Assembly: GCF_026967475.1 (NCBI RefSeq)
Contig: NZ_CP114058.1
Coordinates: forward strand, 2,480,001-2,544,000
Length of the DNA stretch: 64,000 nucleotides
Reading direction: 5' to 3'
Origin: Rouxiella chamberiensis
GTDB lineage: Bacteria > Pseudomonadota > Gammaproteobacteria > Enterobacterales > Enterobacteriaceae
Shown here: piece by piece, positions 48,756 to 56,624 of the stretch
Layout: every line of letters begins with the position of its first letter
Numbering within the stretch: the stretch's first letter is position 1
Translations under genes and position numbers: made by a program
Notes under the pieces: model-generated
Seen by the model: the letters and a program-made list of their open reading frames with translations, nothing else
Told to the model about the DNA's origin: nothing
Database searches by the model: none

Positions 48756-49637
48756 CTAGGGCAACCGTCCTACGCGCCGCATCGCACGACTCCACGAACC
48801 GTTTCGCACCGCCCAGCGCAGAACGCTGGCGACGCGGCGCATGGTAAAGTCGAGGCCCTTTCTTTTAAGCGGCGACAGCGTAATCCCGAGTTCTTTCAAT
48901 GCCCATTCAGGCAACAGTTCGATTCCCGACCACACCATCAACTTTCCAATTGGCACGGCGACCCGGCTGGGCGCAGGCGCATTAAGGATAAGTTTGACGA
49001 CCTCCTGCGTGCGCGCGTCGCAGCGAAGTTGGGGGCGCATGCGTTCGAGATAGTCATCGATTTGCTGCACGCTGACAGGAACATTCTTTCCGCCAAGGGC
49101 TTCCACCACACGCGCGACTTCGCGATAGTACTGATCCTGTTCGGCGAGGCTCAAATCGGGATTGCGATAACGAAGATAGGATTGCAAAAAGCTGTAGGAT
49201 TCGGCGACGTGTACCCAAACCAGGAGTTCAGGGTCGCTTGCGGCATAAGGTTGGCCCTGCGCATCGACGCCGGTTACCTTGAGATGAATGGTTTTAACAC
49301 GTTCAATCAGCCGTTGCGCATCGGCAAGCGGGCCGAACGTGGTCCCTGAAATAAACTGACTGGTACGTCGTAAACGGCCCAGCATGTCCTGACGGAAGTT
49401 CGAATGGTCCCACACACCCGCCAGAGCCAGGGGATGCAGCATTTGCAGCAACAAGGCGCTCACGCCGCCACAAAGCATGCTGGAGAAGTCTCCGTGAACA
49501 CGCCACACTACGCTGTCGGGGCCAAATAACCCGACATCACCACGAGGCTGTTCAAAATCGATTCCTCCCAGCGCCAGGCCGGAAATACTCAACACCTGAC
49601 GCTCTATCTTCTTTCTCAACACTTCACTAACGGGCAT
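48756..49637 (-). CDS. MpaB/rubber-oxygenase-like (DUF2236) protein
   Basis: 293 residues from the ATG at 49637. The segment VWRVHGDFSSMLCGGVSALLLQMLHPLALAGVWDHSNFRQDMLGRLRRTSQFISGTTFG is the conserved core of the oxygenase MpaB/latex-clearing DUF2236 family, with His residues that would bind haem. Cytosolic by prediction. Reaction unknown. It is 7 nt downstream of the TetR gene, so the regulator likely controls it too. Confidence 0.83.
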   Translation of the reverse strand: MPVSEVLRKKIERQVLSISGLALGGIDFEQPRGDVGLFGPDSVVWRVHGDFSSMLCGGVSALLLQMLHPLALAGVWDHSNFRQDMLGRLRRTSQFISGTTFGPLADAQRLIERVKTIHLKVTGVDAQGQPYAASDPELLVWVHVAESYSFLQSYLRYRNPDLSLAEQDQYYREVARVVEALGGKNVPVSVQQIDDYLERMRPQLRCDARTQEVVKLILNAPAPSRVAVPIGKLMVWSGIELLPEWALKELGITLSPLKRKGLDFTMRRVASVLRWAVRNGSWSRAMRRVGRLP

Positions 49638-49644
49638 ACGTTTC

Positions 49645-50304
49645 TCAGTGTGCGACCGTTTTCGGCATGGGAATACTGCGCAACTGCGGCCAGACATACA
49701 TCAGCATGTCAATGATAGCGCCGAGCTGTTCGGTACTTGCGCCATCACGCGCCTGCACGGACATACCCTGTACCGTGGTGGCGACATACTTCGCCAGACG
49801 CGAACTGTCGGTGTCGTTCGGGAACTCGCCGGTGAGCTTTTTCTTCTCGAAAAACTCGAACAGCGTGCGTTCCTGCGACAGGTGGCGCGAACGCAGCATC
49901 TCGGAGATATCCTGAGACGCGGCAGACATACCTGACGCGGCATTGATAATGAAACAACCGCTCGGCGTGTCACAGTCGGTAAACATCTCTGCCGTGGTGC
50001 GCAGATACTGTTCTACGGCCTGTTCAACCGACAAATCGGAACGGCTCAGCAGGCACAGGCTTCTTTCGTAAAAAGTGGCCAGATAGTGCTCTACTGCGGC
50101 GCGAAACATCCCTTCTTTATTACCAAACTCGGCATATAACGTCGGCGCCTTGGCCCCTGTGGCCTCGACGAGGTCGGCCAGCGACGTGGCTTCATAGCCG
50201 TGACGCCAGAACAGATTCAACGCCTTGCTAAGCGCGGTTCCACGGTCGAACTGTTTTGGGCGACCGCGACTTTTCCGGACCAGTGCCGTCTGTTCAGTGC
50301 TCAT
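49645..50304 (-). CDS. TetR-family repressor, ComR-like
   Basis: 219 residues from the ATG at 50304 with GGAGGG upstream; a reading from 50343 is longer but unsupported. N-terminus RKSRGRPKQFDRGTALSKALNLFWRHGYEATSLADLVEATGAKAPTLYAEFGNKEGMF is the TetR helix-turn-helix. Two cysteines in the ligand domain (MFTDCDTPSGCFIINAA) resemble the pattern in the ComR/YcfQ group. In E. coli ComR is next to and represses the DUF1471 gene bhsA; here the regulator is divergent from a secreted gene and followed by five DUF1471 genes, which supports a ComR-like role. Confidence 0.82.
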   Translation of the reverse strand: MSTEQTALVRKSRGRPKQFDRGTALSKALNLFWRHGYEATSLADLVEATGAKAPTLYAEFGNKEGMFRAAVEHYLATFYERSLCLLSRSDLSVEQAVEQYLRTTAEMFTDCDTPSGCFIINAASGMSAASQDISEMLRSRHLSQERTLFEFFEKKKLTGEFPNDTDSSRLAKYVATTVQGMSVQARDGASTEQLGAIIDMLMYVWPQLRSIPMPKTVAH

Positions 50305-50347
50305 ACACCCTCCTTTCATCACTCTTGTGATTATGGTTATCAAAATA

Positions 50348-50419
50348 TCTTAACGATCATTATTAAAAATAGTTGCACAGATGTCCAGTAGAGATTAATA
50401 TTTAATTATCGAGCGATAA
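50348..50419 (+). promoter_or_regulatory. 72-bp promoter module, copy 0 (before 50491 gene)
   Basis: Upstream box TCTTAACGATC (50348-50358), -35 TTGCAC (50373-50378), 17-bp spacer, -10 TAATAT (50396-50401), then TTATCGAGCGATAA (50406-50419), a palindrome with a 2-bp centre over the expected start site. Lies between the divergent TetR gene and the 50491 gene. Confidence 0.85.
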
Positions 50420-50490
50420 GTAAATCTCTCCCCAGGTTTTCCCAACGGAATATGCAGCAGTTTTAAACGAGTTAATCAGGACGTAACATC

Positions 50491-50751
50491 ATGAGAAACA
50501 TCAAATTGATTCTTGCAGTCATGGCACTTACCGCTGTACCGGTTACCCAAGTCGCCGCACAGCAGACCTTCTTGATGCCGATTCAGACTCAGGAAGTTGC
50601 GATGGTTAACGTGACGGGCGACAGCAATGTCGTACAACCGCCGCGCGGTACCCTGAACAGGAAACCCGTTCGTCCGGGCAACACCCGTTCACCGACCATT
50701 CCACCGGCACCTTCTGCCAGTAACAATGCGCCATCCGCTATCTACTATTGA
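50491..50751 (+). CDS. Small secreted protein of unknown function
   Basis: 86 residues: Sec signal peptide (MRNIKLILAVMALTAVPVTQVAA) and a short mature part QQTFLMPIQTQEVAMVNVTGDSNVVQPPRG, then a Pro/Arg/Ser-rich tail ending SAIYY. No cysteine. Not recognised and unrelated to the DUF1471 genes downstream, yet it has the same promoter module, so it should share their regulator. Divergent from the TetR gene. Confidence 0.78.
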   Translation: MRNIKLILAVMALTAVPVTQVAAQQTFLMPIQTQEVAMVNVTGDSNVVQPPRGTLNRKPVRPGNTRSPTIPPAPSASNNAPSAIYY

Positions 50752-50786
50752 TTGCGCATGACACGCTGGAAGCAGAAAAAAACGAG

Positions 50787-50815
50787 GGCGGCACATTGAT
50801 GCCGTCTTCTTTTTA
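50787..50815 (+). terminator. Terminator after 50491 gene
   Basis: GGCGGCA-CATTGA-TGCCGTC (one G-U pair) followed by TTCTTTTT. Confidence 0.8.
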
Positions 50816-51086
50816 ACACCCCTCCTCCACGACCTCAAGAATTTATTAGCGGCTATTAAAATAAACTTTATTAACGCAAAATCCGAATGATTATATTGAA
50901 TAACCATTGCACTTTAATGAAAAAAGCACTCACTTTTAACAAGTTAACAACAACGCATTGATGATGTTTTGACCTCGCAACTGTTAAGGCCTTTCCTGCC
51001 TGTCTCGTTTCCTGCCAGCCAACTTCTTATCATGAGGGTTTAAATTTCCCTTACGGTTCATCAGGTTACCTTCCCGCAGCACATTA
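50816..51086. other. Non-coding AT-rich spacer before the DUF1471 array
   Basis: About 270 bp (the whole gap 50752-51213 is 462 bp, the rest being the terminator and promoter module). A degenerate relative of the module may lie at 50907-50947 (TTGCAC, 17 bp, poor -10, TTAACAAGTTAA), but its spacing to the palindrome differs. No gene seen. Confidence 0.5.
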
Positions 51087-51158
51087 AGTTAACGATTGAT
51101 AATAAAATAAATTGCCAAGGGTGAAGTGCAGGCATATTATTTGTTTATCGAACGTTAA
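51087..51158 (+). promoter_or_regulatory. 72-bp promoter module, copy 1
   Basis: AGTTAACGATT (51087-51097), -35 TTGCCA (51112-51117), 17 bp, -10 TATTAT (51135-51140), TTATCGAACGTTAA (51145-51158). Same spacing as the other copies. Confidence 0.88.
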
Positions 51159-51213
51159 CTAATAACGTTACGCATCTGAATTCAAGCTTTAAACTTTATA
51201 GAGGCGACACATC

Positions 51214-51471
51214 ATGAAAAACCTGACCCTGATTTTTGCGGCGTTGACCTTGGCAACGGCGTCTTTCTCTTCACTGGCTGCAACCGAAGTGACCCAGGCG
51301 CCAGATCATGCGCAAAAAATTGGCGTGATCTCGGCCACGTCCAGCAATGATCTCTCAAGCCTTGAACGTAATTTGAATGCCAAAGCCGACGAAGCCGGAG
51401 CAAGTTCATTCCGTATCATTTCAGCGTCGGGCGACAATCATCTGCATGGTACTGCCGAGCTGTATAAATAA
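51214..51471 (+). CDS. DUF1471 (BhsA/McbA/YhcN-like) periplasmic protein, paralogue 1
   Basis: 85 residues: signal peptide MKNLTLIFAALTLATASFSSLA, then the DUF1471 fold (KIGVISATSSNDLSSLERNLNAKADEAGASSFRIISASGDNHLHGTAELYK). The most divergent of the five. Family members are small stress-induced periplasmic proteins that affect envelope permeability, copper influx (BhsA) or biofilm. Single gene with its own promoter module and 5' leader of ~65 nt. Confidence 0.9.
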   Translation: MKNLTLIFAALTLATASFSSLAATEVTQAPDHAQKIGVISATSSNDLSSLERNLNAKADEAGASSFRIISASGDNHLHGTAELYK

Positions 51472-51509
51472 GCGGGTGGGCAACAAGCTCTGCAACGATC
51501 CGCACAATA

Positions 51510-51581
51510 AGTTAACGATTAATATTTAAATGACTTGCACGGAATGTGATCAGGCTCTAACATTAAGTTATCAACTGTTAA
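51510..51581 (+). promoter_or_regulatory. 72-bp promoter module, copy 2
   Basis: AGTTAACGATT (51510-51520), -35 TTGCAC (51535-51540), 17 bp, -10 TAACAT (51558-51563), degenerate palindrome TTATCAACTGTTAA (51568-51581). This copy has the weakest operator. Confidence 0.85.
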
Positions 51582-51664
51582 GTAATCATCACAACGACCA
51601 GATACATCTCGTGAGCCCCAGCAGACCGTGTGCCCGGCTCATTCCATTAATTGAGGAAGCTATT

Positions 51665-51925
51665 ATGAAAACCCTGACTAAAGCTTTTGCCGTTATCGCC
51701 CTGACCTCCGCTTCATTTGCCACTCTGGCAGCCACCGAAGTTTCAATGGCACCAGGCGGACAGCATAGTGCAGGGGTTGTCAGCGCTTCTACCAATACCG
51801 ATGACCTGTCTACGCTGCAAGGCAAACTGGCGGCCAAAGCCGCACAGGAAGGAGCCAGTTCTTACCGTATCATCTCGGCGGGTGGTGAAAATCATCTTTA
51901 CGGTACCGCAGAAATCTATAAATAA
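51665..51925 (+). CDS. DUF1471 periplasmic protein, paralogue 2
   Basis: 86 residues from the ATG at 51665 (MKTLTKAFAVIALTSASFATLA, signal peptide) after GAGGAAGC; upstream in-frame codons lie inside the leader and promoter and are not coding. Mature protein TEVSMAPGGQHSAGVVSASTNTDDLSTLQGKLAAKAAQEGASSYRIISAGGENHLYGTAEIYK is intermediate between paralogue 1 and 3-5. Followed by its own terminator. Confidence 0.9.
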   Translation: MKTLTKAFAVIALTSASFATLAATEVSMAPGGQHSAGVVSASTNTDDLSTLQGKLAAKAAQEGASSYRIISAGGENHLYGTAEIYK

Positions 51926-51950
51926 GCCCGGCAGTTCGAGTTGAAGAAGA

Positions 51951-51971
51951 GGCGGCACTGGCCGCCTTTTT
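51951..51971 (+). terminator. Terminator after paralogue 2
   Basis: GGCGGC-ACTG-GCCGCC then TTTTT; nearly the same as the terminator after paralogue 5, including flanks. Confidence 0.92.
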
Positions 51972-52049
51972 CATGTCTGCAAATCCGCTGTACTTCACGT
52001 TATTGATTCCCGGATGTTGAAAAGACAGGATTAAAAAGATCGCACAATT

Positions 52050-52121
52050 AGTTAACGATTAATAAAGAAATGTATTGCACAGATTCTGATCAACGCCTAT
52101 CATTTACTTATCGAACGTTAA
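52050..52121 (+). promoter_or_regulatory. 72-bp promoter module, copy 3
   Basis: AGTTAACGATT (52050-52060), -35 TTGCAC (52075-52080), 17 bp, -10 TATCAT (52098-52103), TTATCGAACGTTAA (52108-52121). Confidence 0.88.
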
Positions 52122-52199
52122 TTAATAACGACGAACAGAAATCAACCACTGAACTCGATAGAACGCAGGTTCAGTTAACAAATTAATGAGGAACGCATC

Positions 52200-52460
52200 A
52201 TGAAAAACATCACTAAAGCATTTGCCGTCATCGCCCTGACAACCGCTTCATTCGCTTCCTTCGCAGCTACCGAAGTGGGTATGGCACCTACCGGCGCACA
52301 AAGCATCGGTACCGTGAGCGCAGCCACCAACGGTAATGACCTGAGCACATTGCAGGGCAAACTGGCTGCCAAAGCCGCCGAGCAGGGTGCAAGTTCTTAT
52401 CGCATCGTCGCTGCGGGTGGTGATAACCATCTGTACGGTACGGCTGAAATCTACAAATAA
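52200..52460 (+). CDS. DUF1471 periplasmic protein, paralogue 3
   Basis: 86 residues: signal peptide MKNITKAFAVIALTTASFASFA, mature ATEVGMAPTGAQSIGTVSAATNGNDLSTLQGKLAAKAAEQGASSYRIVAAGGDNHLYGTAEIYK. Almost the same as paralogues 4 and 5, so these three are recent duplicates. No terminator before the next module, but the module provides a separate promoter. Confidence 0.91.
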   Translation: MKNITKAFAVIALTTASFASFAATEVGMAPTGAQSIGTVSAATNGNDLSTLQGKLAAKAAEQGASSYRIVAAGGDNHLYGTAEIYK

Positions 52461-52484
52461 GCATCAAAGACGTTTAGCACAATA

Positions 52485-52556
52485 AGTTAACGATTATTAA
52501 ATAAACACGTTGCATCGGACTTCAGTAAAGCCTAGTATTTAGTTAACGAACGATAA
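52485..52556 (+). promoter_or_regulatory. 72-bp promoter module, copy 4
   Basis: AGTTAACGATT (52485-52495), -35 TTGCAT (52510-52515), 17 bp, -10 TAGTAT (52533-52538), TTAACGAACGATAA (52543-52556), the mirror form of the palindrome. Confidence 0.87.
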
Positions 52557-52624
52557 CTTTATCGCCGCCAATTAAATATCAGTCCGGTACATACTCCCGG
52601 CTCAAGAGAACAGGAAATAAAATC

Positions 52625-52885
52625 ATGAAAACATTAACTAAAGCATTTGCCGTTATCGCCCTGACTTCCGCTTCTTTCGCCACTTTTGCTGCATCCGAAG
52701 TAGGTATGGCCCCAACTGGCGCACAGAGCATCGGTACCGTGAGCGCAGCAACCAACGGTAACGACCTGAGCACCCTGCAGGGCAAACTGGCCGCTAAAGC
52801 TGCCGAGCAAGGTGCAAGTTCTTACCGCATCGTTTCAGCCGGTGGTGACAACCATCTTTACGGTACCGCTGAAATCTATAAATAA
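52625..52885 (+). CDS. DUF1471 periplasmic protein, paralogue 4
   Basis: 86 residues: signal peptide MKTLTKAFAVIALTSASFATFA, mature part starting ASEVGMAPTGAQSIGTVSAATNGNDLSTLQG. It differs from paralogue 3 at only a few places in the mature domain, while signal peptide resembles paralogue 2. AGGAAATAAAATC precedes the ATG. Confidence 0.91.
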   Translation: MKTLTKAFAVIALTSASFATFAASEVGMAPTGAQSIGTVSAATNGNDLSTLQGKLAAKAAEQGASSYRIVSAGGDNHLYGTAEIYK

Positions 52886-53075
52886 GATTTCGCCGTCCTT
52901 TTAGAGCGTTGGCATCATTTGTTGTAAAACATGTTGTAAGGGTAAACGCAATGAACCGACCCGATAAGGCGGACATTGTGAATCGGACAGAAGTTTATTG
53001 AGGCTCAAATTTCACAAGCGAACGACAAAAAATGTCGTCACCGAAATTTGGCAACGTAAAATCGAGGAAAATATT

Positions 53076-53336
53076 ATGAAAAACCTGACTAAAGCATTCG
53101 CCGTTATCGCACTGACTTCCGCTTCATTTGCCACTTTTGCGGCGACCGAAGTGGGTATGGCCCCAACTGGCGCACAGAGCATCGGTACCGTAAGCGCATC
53201 AACCAACGGTAACGACCTGGGTACGCTGCAAGGCAAACTGGCTGCCAAAGCCGCGCAGGAAGGGGCAAGCTCTTACCGCATCGTGGCTGCCGGTGGTGAC
53301 AACCATCTTTACGGTACCGCTGAAATCTACAAATAA
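53076..53336 (+). CDS. DUF1471 periplasmic protein, paralogue 5 (no promoter module)
   Basis: 86 residues from the ATG at 53076 (MKNLTKAFAVIALTSASFATFA) after CGAGGAAAAT; longer in-frame reading to 52998 is leader. Mature sequence is that of paralogues 3/4 with NGNDLGTLQGKLAAKAAQEG. The 190 bp upstream lack the TTAACGATT box, the TTGCAC -35 and the TTATCG palindrome found before the other four, so this copy is either read through from paralogue 4 or has another control. Confidence 0.9.
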   Translation: MKNLTKAFAVIALTSASFATFAATEVGMAPTGAQSIGTVSASTNGNDLGTLQGKLAAKAAQEGASSYRIVAAGGDNHLYGTAEIYK

Positions 53337-53359
53337 GGTAGACAGCATCAGGCAGAAGA

Positions 53360-53380
53360 GGCGGCATTGGCCGCCTTTTT
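53360..53380 (+). terminator. Terminator after paralogue 5
   Basis: GGCGGC-ATTG-GCCGCC followed by TTTTT; a duplicate of the hairpin at 51951-51971. Confidence 0.92.
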
Positions 53381-53404
53381 CGTGTCTGCCTTTTGCAGAA
53401 TCAA

Positions 53405-54498
53405 TCAGTGCACGCTTTTTAGCTGGCTGTCCTGTTCGTGCTGTTCAAGCGCCAACTCCACAAGGCGCGTGATGAGCGAAGTGTAATCCAGCCCACTTGC
53501 CGCCCACAGTTTTGGATACATGCTGATATTGGTAAAACCGGGCAACGTATTTACCTCGTTAATCACTACCTCCCCTTCTGGCGTCAGAAAGACATCAACC
53601 CGTGCCAGTCCGCGACATTCCAGTGCCTTGAAGGCCTGAATCGCGATCGCCTGAATCCGCGCGTTTACCTCAAACGGGAGATCGGCAGGTATGGCAACGG
53701 AAGCGCCCTGCTCGTTGATGTACTTGGTATCGTATGAGTAGAACTCGTCCTGAAGAATCACTTCTCCGCACGTGCTAGCCTCGGGATTATCGTTGCCAAG
53801 AACGGCACACTCGATTTCCCGACCTTTAATGGCCGACTCCACCAAGACTTTGTGGTCGTAGCTGAAAGCGTCGTCCAGCGCCCGCTCAAAGGCGGCGCGA
53901 TCTTTGACCTTGCTGACGCCTACGGACGAGCCCTGATTGGCCGGTTTAACAAACAGCGGCAGGCCGAGTTGCTCCACTACCTCGTCAAAGGATATCCTGG
54001 CGCGCGTGCGGCGAGTCAGGCTGACAAACGGCGCGACGCTGAGTCCGGCATCGCGCAGCAGACGTTTGGTGACGTCTTTGTCCATGCACACCGCCGAGCC
54101 AAGCACACCGGAACCGACGTAGGGAATATTCGCCATCCTAAGCAGGCCCTGCAAGGAACCGTCTTCACCCAGCGTGCCGTGCACAATCGGGAAAATCACG
54201 TCGAGTTGGGACATCGCGTGCGCATTCTGCGTGTCGATCAGCTGATTTTTTCCAGACCGGGAATCAGCGCGACCTGCTGACTGGAGCGGTTTAGCGCGAT
54301 CAACGCCGGATTTTCGGCATTGACAAGATAGTTGCTGGCGTCGTTGATATGCCATTCGCCCTGCTTGTCGATGCCGAGCAGGGTGACGTCGAATCGCGAC
54401 GTGTCCATTGCGTCGACAATATTGCGGGCGGATTGCAGCGACACCTCATGCTCCGAGGACTTGCCGCCAAAGATAATACCTACGCGTAATTTATTCAC
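53405..54498 (-). CDS. ddlA: D-alanine--D-alanine ligase A (frameshifted at 54246-54251)
   Basis: ATP-grasp ligase making D-Ala-D-Ala for peptidoglycan. Start is GTG at 54498 ([28 protein letters not shown]), with AGGAG 6 nt upstream and E. coli-like N-terminus. The frame changes after IPGLEK; one extra base in the T-run at 54246-54251 gives [37 protein letters not shown] and 364 residues, the same as E. coli DdlA. Downstream motifs [61 protein letters not shown] are intact. Confidence 0.95.
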
Positions 54499-54550
54499 TT
54501 GATGCTCCTTCATGCTGCCCTGTGGCCACCCGACGACCCTACCGAATTGA

Positions 54551-54892
54551 TTAATCGACGATAAAGAGTTTTGCCCCAATCGGCGTGGCGGACTGGTGCG
54601 CTTCGGCGTTGTCGGCCACCTGATAACTCATACCGGGTTTCAATATAAAGCTACGGCCGTCGGCAAGCCGGGTATGCAGTTCACCTTCGAGACAAAACAG
54701 GACATGGCCCTTTTCACACCAGTGGTCGGCCAGATATCCAGCCGAATACTCGACGATTCTCACGCGGACAGGGTTTGCCGCATCGCCGAAGTGTTGGGTG
54801 CGCCAGAGTGCAAAGCCGGAATCGCCTGGATGACGGGTCGGTTCGACGGTGTTCCAGTCGGTAGTACAAAAAGGAATGGCGGAGAGTTTCAT
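54551..54892 (-). CDS. DHCW-motif cupin-fold protein
   Basis: 113 residues from the ATG at 54892. Small single-domain cupin with the motif ADHWCEKGHVLFCLEGELHTRLADG and GMSYQVADNAEAHQSAT; this is the so-called DHCW cupin group found in many Proteobacteria. Function unknown; cupins of this size may bind a metal or small ligand. 52 nt before ddlA on the same strand. Confidence 0.83.
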   Translation of the reverse strand: MKLSAIPFCTTDWNTVEPTRHPGDSGFALWRTQHFGDAANPVRVRIVEYSAGYLADHWCEKGHVLFCLEGELHTRLADGRSFILKPGMSYQVADNAEAHQSATPIGAKLFIVD

Positions 54893-55158
54893 TGCTGTCT
54901 CGAACAGGTTAGGGGGATTCAGAATAGAAGCGATTGGTCCGGCAATCAATCGGCAGTTTTCTCCTTAACGTTTAAGCAGCTATGTACAAATGTGTCCAAC
55001 GAAAAGTTTGGTAAACCGCAGCCAAAGCTCAAAAAATGTGACGCAGTCGACTATGCTTACTCTTTCAGCCGCAGCAAAAGCTGATTAACGCACCTCAATT
55101 CATGCCCGGCGCGCCAACACTAAAAAGGTGCGGTGGGTGGCAAAACAAGGAGCAATTC

Positions 55159-56538
55159 ATGCCTTATCAAACCATTAATCCGTTCAACAACAAGCTAATC
55201 AAAGAATATCAAACACATAACGATCAGCAGGTAGAACAGGCTCTGGAAACGGCTCATCAGCTCTACAAATCCGACTGGGCGCAGGGCGATATCCAACCGC
55301 GATTGCAGGTTCTGCACAAGCTGTCGGAGATCATCTCTTCACGCGTCGATGAACTGGCGGAAGGTATCAGTACCGAAATGGGGAAACTCATTGGTCAAAG
55401 CCGTGCCGAGGTTCAGCTGACAGCGGACATTGCCAAATATTACGCAGAAAACGCCGAAGCGTTTCTCAAACCTGTGCCTTACAAGTCCGAGCTGGGTGAG
55501 GCCTGGGTAGAACATAGCCCGATTGGCGTCATCATGGCGGTTGAGCCGTGGAACTTCCCGTTCTACCAGCTGATTCGCGTACTGGCACCGAATCTGGCCG
55601 CCGGTAACAGCGTATTGGTCAAACATGCCAGCATTGTGCCGCACGCGGCGGAAACGTTCGAGAAACTGATTACCGAAGCGGGCGCGCCCAAAGGGGCCTA
55701 CACCAACCTATTTATTTCGCAGGATCAGGTCTCCAACATCATCGACGACGATCGCGTTCAGGGTGTTGCACTGACCGGCTCCGAAAAAGCCGGTGCCGTG
55801 GTGGCCTCCCGCGCCGCTGGCAAGCTGAAAAAATCCACTCTGGAACTCGGCGGTAACGATATCTTTGCCGTGCTGGAAGATGCCGATATCGACCACGCCG
55901 CCAAAGTCGGTGCGCAGGCTCGCGTTTCCAACGCCGGTCAGGTCTGTACGGCAGCCAAACGCTTTATCGTTCACGAAAAAGTGGCGGACGAATTCCTGAA
56001 AAAATTCACCGAACATCTGAGCGCCCTGAAAATTGGCGATCCGCTGGACAGCAACACCACACTCGGCCCGCTCTCTTCCGCCGACGCCCTGAAAACCCTG
56101 ACTAAACAGGTGCAGGACGCGGTCAAGCACGGCGCTAAAGTGCATCTCGGCGGCGAACCGGTGAAAGACAACGCGGGTAATTTCTACCCGGCCACTATCT
56201 TGACCGGCATCAACCGCGACAATCCGGCCTACTTCGAAGAGTTCTTCGGTCCGGTCGCCCGGTTCTACGTGGTTAAAAATGACGAGGAGCTGGTGAAACT
56301 GGCCAACGATTCTCATTATGGCCTCGGCGGTGCGCTGTTTACCCGCGACATGACGCGTGCGCGTAAACTGGCAACCAAGATTGAAACGGGGATGGTGTAC
56401 GTCAACTCGTTAACCGATACCGCGCCGGAATTGCCGTTCGGCGGGGTGAAACGTTCGGGCTTTGGTCGTGAGCTTTCCGATTTGGGTATCAAAGAGTTCG
56501 TTAATCAGAAACTGGTCGTTCTGACTGCCAAGTCCTGA
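55159..56538 (+). CDS. NAD(P)-dependent aldehyde dehydrogenase (succinate-semialdehyde type)
   Basis: 459-residue ALDH superfamily enzyme from the ATG at 55159 (MPYQTINPFNNKLIKEYQ), 6 nt after AAGGAG. Catalytic Glu in LELGGNDIFAVLED, catalytic Cys in NAGQVCTAAKRFIV, cofactor segment VEPWNFPFYQLIR. Length and the C-terminal FGGVKRSGFGRELSDLGIKEFVN are those of Sad/YneI-like succinate semialdehyde dehydrogenases. Stands alone. True substrate is uncertain. Confidence 0.9.
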   Translation: MPYQTINPFNNKLIKEYQTHNDQQVEQALETAHQLYKSDWAQGDIQPRLQVLHKLSEIISSRVDELAEGISTEMGKLIGQSRAEVQLTADIAKYYAENAEAFLKPVPYKSELGEAWVEHSPIGVIMAVEPWNFPFYQLIRVLAPNLAAGNSVLVKHASIVPHAAETFEKLITEAGAPKGAYTNLFISQDQVSNIIDDDRVQGVALTGSEKAGAVVASRAAGKLKKSTLELGGNDIFAVLEDADIDHAAKVGAQARVSNAGQVCTAAKRFIVHEKVADEFLKKFTEHLSALKIGDPLDSNTTLGPLSSADALKTLTKQVQDAVKHGAKVHLGGEPVKDNAGNFYPATILTGINRDNPAYFEEFFGPVARFYVVKNDEELVKLANDSHYGLGGALFTRDMTRARKLATKIETGMVYVNSLTDTAPELPFGGVKRSGFGRELSDLGIKEFVNQKLVVLTAKS

Positions 56539-56582
56539 TTGCCCGGTGGAGAAATCCTTTTAGCGCCTCTCCACCTGCCCTC

Positions 56583-56608
56583 TTTCCCCGCCGAGACTGA
56601 CGGGGAAA
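56583..56608. terminator. Hairpin between ALDH and phnE
   Basis: TTTCCCCG ... CGGGGAAA, 8-bp perfect stem, 10-nt loop, between convergent genes. Confidence 0.65.
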
Positions 56609-56624
56609 AGGGGGTCAAAAGCCT

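Noticed and set aside
50907..50947. Possible sixth copy of the promoter module
   Set aside because: TTGCAC and a 17-bp spacer are present but the -10 is poor, the TTAACGATT box is missing and the TTAACAAGTTAA palindrome is at another spacing; no gene follows closely.
51214..53336. CRISPR-like periodic repeat
   Set aside because: The periodicity comes from ~260-bp paralogous coding genes plus promoter modules, not short repeats with unique spacers.
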